Below are positions 25,301 through 37,300 of a stretch of 64,000 bases of DNA, one piece after another (position 1 is the stretch's first letter; every line of letters starts with the position of its first letter). The translations under genes were made by a program, and so were the position numbers. Origin of the DNA: Spisula solida. Taxonomy: Eukaryota > Mollusca > Bivalvia > Venerida > Mactridae. The stretch spans positions 17,924,501 through 17,988,500 of the forward strand of contig OX365945.1 in the NCBI GenBank assembly GCA_947247005.1, given 5' to 3'. The notes under the pieces are model-generated. The model searched no databases, had not been told where the DNA came from, and was given only the letters and a program-made list of their open reading frames with translations.

Positions 25301-28300
25301 TAATGTGGTACTATAACGCCAGGTCTGGCGAGTGTGAACGCTTTTGGTACGGTGGTTGCGAGGGCAACTCTAACCGATATAAAACTGACAAGGAATGTCT
25401 GACCATGTGTCAGAATAGTAGACGAGGTACAGGCGTCTATAGCGGGAATGTTACCACAGAGGATGTTGATACTTGTTGTGCTTGGTGCAGTTAGAATATA
25501 CAGTGTAACCTTAGTTATAACACCACCATTAGGACCAACCTCATTAATGATTTGGTACTCTTAACATTGAGGTTCAATAAAGAAAATATTGGTTCAATAA
25601 AGAAAATATAGTCAAATTGGACCTGAAAATAATGGTCTTAATTTTGGTGTGGTCTTATTATTGAGGTTGTATTAAGGTGAGGTTTTACTGAACTGAACAT
25701 AGGTAGACCTAATTCTTAAATGGTCACATTGTCAAACTAAATACAGAATTTTTTTTTTCTTATTTATCAAGTTGTCTTAGTATATATATATAATGCAAGG
25801 GTTTTTTAAAAAAATCAATTTGAACTCTTAATGACGTCATTTTAGAATTTATTATCTGATTAACAAATTATTATGAAATTGAGAATTTGCATGGTTTGGG
25901 GGAAAAATTGGTTCAAGAGTATTTAGTTCTCAATTCTACTAAGGAAGACATTTTTTACCTGACTTTTAAGAAATCTTGATAATCAGTCTTTTCCAACAAT
26001 TTCAGTTGAATTGAAAAAAATTTGGCGCAATTGACAATTTTAAGTTTACAACAAATTTTAAAGCATTACTTCTCTTACCATAATACGCTGGATCTTTAAC
26101 TGTAAGAAGACACGCACAGTATCAACATGCTCTGTGACGTTCCTAGCAGTCACGATGTTTACTGCAGTTATGTGCCTTTGCTTGCTCTTCTATATGTTAA
26201 TATAGCACAGTTTATTGTTTCTATGTCACTACTTGCTTTGTACCCAGAATACTTTACCCAAGTATTTATAGCTTATTGCTGAAATTGTGCAGTGAAAACA
26301 GTTGTCTATATTATGTAACCAGATTTAGTTTTGTGGTTTCATGAAATTTTGTAAATTCCAACCAAACAATCAAGTTCTTATAGCATTTCAAATTTGGTGG
26401 TTTTATGAAATTTTGTAAATTCTGTTTAAACAATAATGTTTGTACAGCTTTTGAAATTTGTATTTTTTGAGAGAATACAATGTAAGAAATTGAATATTTT
26501 CATGTGATTAAAGTATTGTTTGTAACAAAATTTAGTGGTAGAAATGTTCATAGAAAACTTGCTTTCACTGTGTATTTTACTATAAATATTGTAATTCTGT
26601 TGTATTTTTTCAATGTTAAAGCCTGATATATCAATCTTTAGTTATCCTATCCACTTCATTTTTCCAAGACCATTTTAAACCCGTATGTATGTGTATATTT
26701 TGGAAATTTACTGTGGCAACAAATGGGAACAACAGTCCCTGTCGCCATAGCTACTATAGCATCTGCAATGTATTGAATATACATGTATCGTAATTATTAT
26801 CTATTATAAATTACATAATTTCATTATTTGTATTCTTTTTATCATTATCAATTCAAGAATCAAAATACATGTATTGCAATAATTATCTATTATAAATCGC
26901 ATAATTTCATAATTTAATATATTTTTATTAATTCAAGAAGACTCATATTTATTGCAACTGAAGCATTAAAACACTAGGAATATTAACAATTTCTTCACAA
27001 ACAATGATAGTGTCATCACTTGCTGTTCACTCTCCTGTAACACAGATACATATATAGATTGATGTGATTCAATTTACATGTTACTGTAAAATATTTATTT
27101 TCATGCTGATTAATTTTCGTGCATTTTAGCAAACAATTTTTTTTAAATGTTGGTCATGGGGAAATATTTTTTATGTGGGTACACATATTTTTGAATTTCT
27201 ATTTTTTAATGCAAATTTTAAAAAAAATCATTAATTTGCGTATTTAAATCGTGGTTGTGTGCAGTTCCAAAATGCAAAAAAAATTGTCTTGTGAAAATTA
27301 AATGTTTTACAGTATCTATTTTAAAAGTTTTCAAGAATCTAACATCATGAATTTTTAATTCCTCTAGTTTTATCTTTCAGTATTCAATGTACACTGCTAG
27401 TCACTGCTTTCATGCTGTCTTTTATCAGAATATAATCTGCAACATATCAAGTAGGGATGTTTTAAAATGTCCAAATCGATGAACTCCGCAACATACCAAG
27501 TGCGGATGTTATAAAATGTCCGATCTATGGACTCTGCAACATAAATGTAAGGAGGTTTTAAACTGTCCAATCAATGGACTCCTTACTTTGCTTCCCTTTG
27601 AAGAAATAGGTGGTATTTTGTTTCCTACATGCTGATTGGTCAGTAGATCAGTACCAATGGTTTCCAATCAATATTAAGTTAACTAAAGAACTATTTGCTT
27701 AAGGATCCTCAAACGTCGTACACGGGTTTGATGGGACCAATAGATGACCTTGTTGGTATCAAGGTCAGGAGTTTATAAGTCAAAGTTACCGTACATATAT
27801 CTAAAAGTTGGGGAATATATTCTTTGCAAGTCAGGGCTATCTTGAATGTTCTAAGTCCTTGACCTTAAAACGGTGTCATTGACTAAGAACATAGAAAATA
27901 GGAGAAATTCCTGGTTTAATTCATCTAAAACAACATGTCAACCAGGAGTGTTAAAACAATGAACTGATCGCATGATACACTGTTGCTAAATTGGTTCTTA
28001 ATTGATTTACTGTCAGTCCCTCTTGGAATGTTGCAGGTTATATACTAGACCACATCCTAATTTTATAGCTGGATTATCCATGTACCTTCACAGACTTCAA
28101 ATATATCTAGGGCTCGTAGAAGCTTGGTATTTTATTCCTTATGGTCACATGCCGTCTTAAAGTCACATGGCGTCTTCAACCGAGCACCAAATCTTACTGT
28201 TGTTGTTGTAGATACTGTTGCTTATTGATGTTTGCTTATGTTTCTTTGTACAGCTGCTCATATATACTGCTCTAGGTGGGAGATCACTCCAGAGCTTACA

Positions 28301-31300
28301 TACAACACTTTGATATTGTTTTAAACTTTTGTGGTATAGCTTGCTATTAAACTATTGTTGTATAGCTTGCTATCAGTTATGAAGTTATTGGTGGTTGGTC
28401 TATAATGTTTGCTATGATGTAATGTTATTATGGTTATTACATGTTTACTGTGTATCGGTCCTGTACTCCTGTTGTAGAATGCCATGTTTATTATTGTATA
28501 TATTTTATTAGGATTGTATTATTTTCTATACAACTTAACTACATGTACTTCCTTTGATAGTTATAATCTTTATTTATTTTCACTGATCATACTCATTTTT
28601 AGCTCACCTGTCACAAAGTGACAGAGTGAGCTTTTGTGATCACTCTTTGTCTGTCGTCCGTCAACAATTTGCTTGTGTAGTCACTGAAGGTCACAATTTT
28701 GACTTAATCTTTATGAAACTTGGTCACAATGATCATCACAACAAACTCTAGGTCAAGTTCGATATTGGGTCATCCTGGGTCAAAAACTAGGTCACAAGGT
28801 CAAATAATAGAAAAACCTTGTGTAGTCACTAGAGGTCACAATTTTGATCTAATCTTTATGAAACTTGGTCACAATGATCATCGCAACAAAATCTAGGTCA
28901 AGTTTGATATTGGGTCATCTTGGGTCTAAAACTAGGTCATAAGGTCAAATCATAGAAAAACCTTGTGTAGACACTAGAGGTCACAATTTTGACTTAATCT
29001 TTATGAAACTTGGTCACAATGATCATCTCAACAAAATCTAGGTCAAGTTCGATAGTGGGTCATCCGGGGTCAAAAACTAGGTCACAAGGTCAAATCATAG
29101 AAAAATCTTGTATCGTCTCTAGAGGTCACAATTTTAGCCTTATCCTTATGAAACTTGGTCAGAGTGATCATCTCAACAAAATCTAGGTCAAGTGCAATAT
29201 TGCGTCACTAGGTCAAATCACAGGTCTAGCATGTACTGCTATAACAGGTGAGCGACCTAGGGCCCTTTGGACCCTCTTGTTTAAAGAATTGTAAACTGAT
29301 TCATTTATTTATTTATGCTTTTATGTGAAAATTATATAATATTATTCACCCTTTTATTTTGACTTCTAAAAATAGAAATGGCTCTTTGTGAATACTGTTT
29401 TGGCCAGAATCTAATGTTAGGATATTAAAGAAGTTTTTAGTGATTTCAATTTTCATTACAGTTTTATTAATTTTGTAAATCAAAGATAATATTATGTTTA
29501 AAAGACAATTATTAGCTGTAGTTCTTTCGATAATTACAATCGCAAGTAAAACTACTTTATTTGTTCAATTATTGAAATGTGAATATGTAATATGGCAGAC
29601 TACTTATAACTGTTTGTTTTCCAAAGGTTTGAATAGATTGCTGCGTTTTGTGTTTGCTTTGATGTATTACTAATATTGTGCTATATTTTCATAGAACCAG
29701 AACCTGAACTTCCTGTTTGTGAGCAAGCCAAGGAGATCGGACCTTGCCGTGCTGGACTACCACGCTGGTTCTATAACAGAGATGCAAGAGCTTGTGAACA
29801 GTTCATATATGGTGGTTGCCAGGGTAACGAGAACAACTTTGATGACGAGGAGACGTGTGAACGTCGTTGCGGTGTCCCTAAGGTCGTCGAGACTCGTAAG
29901 TAGCATATTTGTGAGCAATGAAAGTGTCACATTACAGAATGTTGTACACTGGCATGTTCTGTGCAGTTGGCATAAATAAACTGTCAAATAAATAAAAGTC
30001 ATTATATCCTGACTGGAATTTGTTAAGAATTGTGTTGAAATATTCATGATGATTACATACAGTATGGATGTTGATTATGTTACATTTAGACAAAACGTCT
30101 GCCAAATACCTCACTAAAACTGTTGTTTGTATTTTTATTGTCCATTTTATGTTGTCTGGTCGGACAAATGACCTTTTCTGGAAAATTGTTGCTGAGTAAT
30201 TATCTACTTGAGAAACAAACACAAACATGTCTATGTTTGACTCACTGTTTCAGCTCTGACAGCCACCCAGGTTTGTGCCCAGCCACGATCTGTAGGACCC
30301 TGCAAAGCTTCTATACAGAAATTCTACTATAATTCTGAGACCAGACGATGTGAACAGTTTACATATGGTGGCTGCGGTGGTAACAGAAATAATTTTGATT
30401 CTGAAGCCAGATGTCGTCAATACTGTCGTGCTGGTCCACCAGTTGTTGTGGTTACTGAACGTCCACCTAGAACCAGACGTAAGTTATCATTGGTACTTGA
30501 TGCCATTCATCAGATGACATTGTTATTCCAAAAACTATCAGTATCCTAGTAAAAGAGCTGAAGTTATTTATGTACTTCATACAACCAACCAGAATAGCCA
30601 AACATGCCAAACTCAAAACAGAGCCATGGGACACCAGCCTGTTACTGCTGCAACCCTAATTGCTAAATTGATTAATTGATATATGGATGCACCACATATT
30701 TAATCATTTTACTGTAACAAGGTTTTAATTGTGGTTTTGATCAAGTTGCAATATTGATTATATTGAAGTTACAAAACAATTGCTCCTGTCTATAGGAAAC
30801 ACTAGTGCTTTACAACTGACATGTTCTTAATGTTGTCAAAATGCCAAAACAATTTGCTCTTGCCTCGTATGTAAAAGTTGTTATAGAACTTCCATTACTT
30901 TATACTATAGTCAGCCTTTATGTCCATATTTAATTTGACCTAACTATGTCATCTTCTTACATTAAATAAATTGAAAAACACATGGATTCTGAACTTGTAT
31001 GTCCCATTATGGAGAGTGTAACAAAATTGTCAGTATGTTCACACAAGTTGTCATGTCACATGGGATCTGTCTTGTCAATCTCCATGTCCATGTAATGTGT
31101 GTTCTGCATGCAATGTTTTATGCGTTTTGTACATGGTTTTGTTTTCTCTATGTTGCCAATATGTCGGGAGGTGATTAATAATACAGTCCCCAGTATGGAA
31201 GAGACTTCATTAGTAGGAAACATTATATCTCTCTGAGGACCTTAAAACATTCTGAAGTATTTAATGGCTTGGCGGCTGATGCATATTGCCTGTGACCCTT

Positions 31301-34300
31301 TCCCAACCATTGCATTATTTAAATTAGTTACCATTTATGGTGTTGCACTCCTTCATAACTTCTATGTGAAGAGTGAGTTGTTTTCTTACTATAAGTTTCT
31401 GTTTGTACCTCCTAGGTGAAGAGTTGTTTTCTTAATATAAATCTCTGTCTGTACCTTCATGGTGAAGAGTTGTTTTTAGCTCACCTGCCACAAAGTGGCA
31501 AGGTGAGCTTTTGTGATTGTTTTTTGTCCATCGTCCGTCTGTCAGTCCGTTAAAACTTTTAACCGTTAACACTCTAGCACTTTCAATTTTGCTTTGATCT
31601 TCATCAAACTTGGTCAGTAGTTGTACCTCAATGAAATCTAGGTCAAATTCGAAGTTGGGTCATGTGGGGTCAAAAACTAGGTCAATAGGTCAAATAATAG
31701 AAAAACCTTGTTAACACTCTGGAGGTCACATTTTTACTTTTACCTTCATGAAGTTTGGTCAAAATGTTTATCATGGTGACCTTAAGGTCAAGTTCAAAGA
31801 TGGGTCATGTGGGGTCAAAAAACTAGGTCAAAAGGTCAAATAATAGGAAAACCTTGTTAACACGCTGGCGGTCACATTTTTGCTTTAATCTTCATGAAGT
31901 TTGATCAAAATGTTTATCTTGATGACCTTAAGGTCAAGTTTAAAGTTGGATCATGTGGGTTTAAAAACTAGGTCAAAAGGTCAAATAATATGATAACCTT
32001 GTTAACACTCTGGAGGCCACATTTTTGCTTTAATCTTCATGAAGTTCGGTCAAAATGTATATCTTGGTGACCTTAAGGTCAAGTTTAAAGTTGGGTCATG
32101 TGGGGTCAAAAACTAGGTCATAAGGTCAAATAATAAGAAAACCTTGTTAACACTTTTGAGGCCACATATTTGCTTTGATCTTCACCAAACTTGGTCAGTA
32201 CAGTCTAACTTGTATTAAGCGACCACCCTGGGGAAGGTCTGAAAACGGTCGCTTAACGAAACGGTCGTTTAACACAAATGTAAGAAACATCGAGTGTAAT
32301 TAATGAATTTCCGACTTTAGGCTGTCCAGAGAGTTTAGATAATATCAGAACAGGTCCTGGGCTGTCCGAATACTATTCAACTTCAATAGATAAACATTAG
32401 TGTGTAAATATGTTTTATGATGATTCTATACTTGTATGCATCGTCTTTATAAGCATTTAATTTATCATTTTAATAAACTTACTCATATATTACACAATGC
32501 TATTAATGTAAGTCAGTTTTGCTTGCACGTTATTTTTGTTGTTGCACTCGAAGAATAAAACCCGAAATCTAATTAGACGGTGACAACAAGCTGATTGCAG
32601 CAAAATATACACCAATTAATCCGTAATAATGTGTGTAACCGGATTAAAATCATCTGAATGACATGCCCTATGGACACAGTGGTGATTATCAATGCTGTTA
32701 ATAGGGGCCCAGTTAACAAAAGACAAACTCCGAAGTGTGAACAAACAATGATTTAAGATGAGGTATAAAGTAATTAACAACCTGTCACTACAGACGACCA
32801 GTGATTTACACATACTTTTTGGTCGCTTAATGCAATTTTACTAACAAATTTTGTTCTTAAACAGTGGTCGCTGGTCGCGTTAGACAAAAGTCGCTTAATA
32901 CAGTAGAGAAATAGAGCAAATATGGTCGGGAGGAATTAAAACCGGTCGTTTAAGACAAAGGTCGCTTAATACGCGTGGTCGCTAGTACAAGTTGGACTGT
33001 AGTTGTATCTTAATGAAATCTAGGCCAAGTTCGAAGTTGGGTCATGTGGGGTCAAAAACTAGGTCAAAAGGTCAAATAATAGAAAAACCTTATTAACAGC
33101 CTTGAGGCCATATTTTTGCTTTAATCTTCATCATCTTTGGTCAAAATGTTTATCTTGATGACCTTAAGGTCACGTTTGAAGTCGTGTCATGTGGCTAAAA
33201 AACTAAGTCAATATGTCAAATAATAGCAAAACCTTTTTAACCTCAGTTTTTCTTTAACCTTCATCAAGTTTAGTCAAAATGTTTATCTTGATGACCTTAA
33301 GGTCGAGTTCAAAGTTTGGCCATGTTTAGCAGGTGAGCCCCCCAGGATCTATGATCCTCTTGTCTTACTGTAAGTCTCTGTCTGTAAAATGTTTGATTCT
33401 GATCAATAAAAGGTGCTTATTTGGCTAATACCAATCCAACTTTATACAATTATTTCATATGGTGACCAGCATAATGATCTCCAATTTGTATGAGGGAGGT
33501 TTGGGTCAAACATTATAACTTACTATAGAGGATGTCCCTTTAACATTTATCCCGTCCTTACTCAAGTTCATCAGTATATACACCCATTAAAAGTTATAAG
33601 TACACCAACACAGTAAATAGCGATGTATGCAAATAGTGTATATCATTTTGCTTCTAGCTTGACATATTACACAATATAGAACTACAAAATGAAGGATATT
33701 ATGCTTATTTTCAAATTATTATGATTGTACATCTTAGGAATTGTAAGTAGTTAAGTTTTGTATGTCTTCGTATCGTAGATGTGGGGTTAATTATTTAAGG
33801 CACATGCATGTTGATCAGTCGGTTTGTTTAGTAAATGTTTTCCCATCAATGACTCCAAACGGTCAGACCTAGAACCCACAAACTTTCGGTGGAGATTGTT
33901 CATCATCAGTAGATGACCCCATTGATTTTGAGGTCGTTATGGTTCAAAGGTCAAAATTACTGCGACCTTCGAATACACAACCAATTCTGGTCCACAACGT
34001 AAGAACGGTGGGTCCTAAGATCGTTAAACTTCTCACACAGGTAGCTGGTCATCAGCAGAGGACTTTTACAAATTTGCAGGTCAATAGGTCAAAGGTCAAG
34101 GTCGGGATTGTCTTAAGTATACATGACTATTCGGTTGTCATGAGACATGCATGTTTTACAAACATCTCTCGTTTTTTCTGTAGTCGGAATTCTTCAGACT
34201 TTGTGTTTTTTGTGTTTTGGTATTGCTGGACAATGTGTAGTCAACATTTCAAGACATTGTACAATACACAGTGTTGTACACGTGCATTTTTCTGAATTTG

Positions 34301-37300
34301 GATGGTTCACGGTTCACTGCCTACATCAACCCAAATACAATTATCGGATATTGTTGTTATACTACTTGCACAAACATATGCAAAATATGAACAATATATC
34401 ATATAATAAAAAAGATACAAGCGTAACAAGTTGGTGTACTTATAACTTTTAATGAGTGTAGTCCAAGTCAAAGATTCAACTGTATGTGTGCTCTGATATG
34501 TTTATTTGAATTTATCATTTCAGAACCAGTATGTGAAATGACTCCCGCCCTCGGACCATGTAGACGTGCCATTACTAAACACTTCTTCAATATTAGCTCA
34601 GGACAGTGTGAAACATTTACATATGGAGGTTGTCTTGGTAACCATAATAATTTCGAATCCCAGGAGAAATGTACTTCATATTGTGGCTTGAGGACTGGCC
34701 GAAGCAGATCAGGTATGATAAATTGTAATGTTGTCCATCATTCAGCAATCTTGCAATCTATTGCTGTGTTGTCAAGATCAGTTTCATTGCACAATACTCA
34801 TTTAATGTTTTTATGCCACGACATCTACTGATATGGGGCGCATAAAGTGATTGTCCTGTTCATTTGTTTGTTTGTCGGTCTGTTCGGTTCGTTCGTCTAT
34901 CCTCCCGTTTGTTTCATCGAAAATGTTAACCAAATCTTTCACATTATTGATATTCAAATATTTTCAAAATTCATCAAGGCAATGGTTTTAAACTTGGCAT
35001 ACTTGTTTACCATCATACATATCTGTAGCCATTTAACACTATCCAACATTCTACAGAATTATGGCCCCTGATAGTTTTTTATGGACGAAGCTTCAACCGG
35101 GACATAAGCATTTATTGAATGCAGTTTTTTTTTAGTACAGTCTCCAAGACAGTACTAGATAAGAGAAATATTCAAGTCTTCATTGTACTGATTTGGTACT
35201 CGATCTTTTCTGACCCTATAACTTGTCATCCTTTGGTGTGGTTACTTTATGTGCCAGAATTATGAAAGATTGACTCGGCAGACTCACAGAACGTTATTTT
35301 AACACCTTATGATCTTACTGGTATTAAAATTTTCTGAAAGACTCGACCACTGCGGTAATTAGTATTGAAGATTTACATTGATATTATGTATGTTTTCAGA
35401 TGACTGTACCATGAGTAAACAGACTGGACCTTGTAGAGGAACCTTCAGACGTTACTACTTCGATACAACTGTTGGACGTTGTCTTGAGTTCGCTTATGGT
35501 GGTTGTCAAGGGAACGGAAATAACTTTTATGATGAAAGTTCTTGTATGGCAACATGCCGAGATACAGGAGTTCAACCTTTAACCAGACCTCCAGTGACAC
35601 GAGCCCCAGTGACACGAGCCCCTGTGACCCGCCCACCTGTGACACGTGCTCCTGTAACACGTGCCCCTGTAACACAAGGTTTGTGATAACTTCATATGTT
35701 CATCAAAAATAGAGTAAATTAGTCTGTGTGCCTCTGTAGCTCAGTGGTTAGCGTGATTGCCATCTAATCTGACAACCCAGGTTCAAATTCAGGTTGAGGC
35801 ACTTAAATGCCTGCCATGTTTAAGCAGAAAGCTGATTGGCAAATGAAGGCTATGCTCCGCACTAATTTTAGTTGTATTTACAATTAAGGAATTGAATTAA
35901 AAGCCTGACAGTAGGGCATTGTATTAGAATATGCAAAGTCAGGGATTCACGCTGTGGTCATCATACCAAAAATAGTACCAGTATTTTACATTTTATTTTC
36001 AGACATTTGTAGCCTAGGACTTCAGACCCCATGTGAGAACAGGGGAGAGGGACCTTTCTGGTATTATGACAGGAGTTCAGGTGTGTGCAAGGAGATCGCT
36101 GACGGAGAATGCAACAGAAATCAGAACAACTTCCGTAGTCGGGAGTCATGTGAACGTTACTGTAACAGGAATAGTAAGTTTGGCTATTTTTTCTGCCCGT
36201 TCTGAAGAAAAGGGTCCCTGCCTTCTTCCCATACTGATAAAGACCGTTGTCCCCTTCCTACTGATAAAGAATCCTTGCTCTCATACTGAAGTTTTGTTGC
36301 ATAGCACATACCGGTCAGTTGACCAAACCAGTGTTTCTGTTGATCCTCAAACTTGGTTGGTTTGTCATGAACTGCAGATAGACAATAATTGCTTTGGAAG
36401 GTAATGTGAAATGACTATGACAAATTGACTGCCAGTTGGGGGTGGGTGGGACATACATGTTTCATCTCTTTATTCAGTTGCTCAATACAGTTTTAGTGAA
36501 GTCTTAGATGTTAAATCCTACTTTTAAATGATAAACTCACAAATACATACATTGAGCTATTGCTTCTAATTATATTTTCTTCCCTATATAGAGGAATAGG
36601 TAAGTTTGATAAACCTGCTTGAATTTGTATGAATAAACTGATATAACTGGTACTATGTTGTTTTACAGGAGTGTGCACACCATTGACCTACGAAACAGAA
36701 ATTCGTTGCCTGGCATACTTTGAACAATGGACCTATAATGCTGACACCAATGCTTGTGAGATGTTCGTGTACGGAGGCTGTGGTGGTAGTGCTAATAACT
36801 TCGAAACCGAGGCAGATTGTTTGAGGAAATGTCGCGAGGCAACAGAGGTGGTACCAGTAACAAGGGCACCGGAACCATCAGCACCTGAAGGTAACTATAG
36901 ACTTTCCTTACTATCCAACCAATTGTTTTATACATATTTCAGAGAATAAAGAATATCCAATGATCAAGGTCTTGTATTATGGCTTACTGGCTCCTTTTAA
37001 AGAAGGATTTGAATGTAGATTTGTCCAAATTACATACCTCCTATTGCGTTGCTAGTGAGTGGGGAATTGTGAAATTCAAAAATAGCTGTTAGCTGTGACA
37101 GGTGTCCTAATTAAGGATATACAATAAAACTTTCATAAATTATGTCTGAATGCCCTTCAATGTGATGGATAAAAACACAAAGATATATACTTGTGTTAAA
37201 ATGTGTTTATTCTATTGACGTTACACCAACATTATGTTATATTACAGAGATCTGTGCCATGCCTGAAGACAGTGGTAACTGCCTGGCTTACATCAGGAAC

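Larger units (their letters stand above)
30479..34523 (+). other. Intron filled by repeat elements
   Basis: Nearly half is the second AGGTCA-type element (31478-33363) carrying a pogo-like insertion (32201-32999). A further AGGTCA-rich fragment lies at 33895-34110. No exon found. Confidence 0.7.

Noticed and set aside
30479..34523. A missed Kunitz exon in the long intron between Kunitz 4 and 5
   Set aside because: I searched by eye for the TATGGTGG(T/C)TGT-type signature and found none; the space is filled by repeats.
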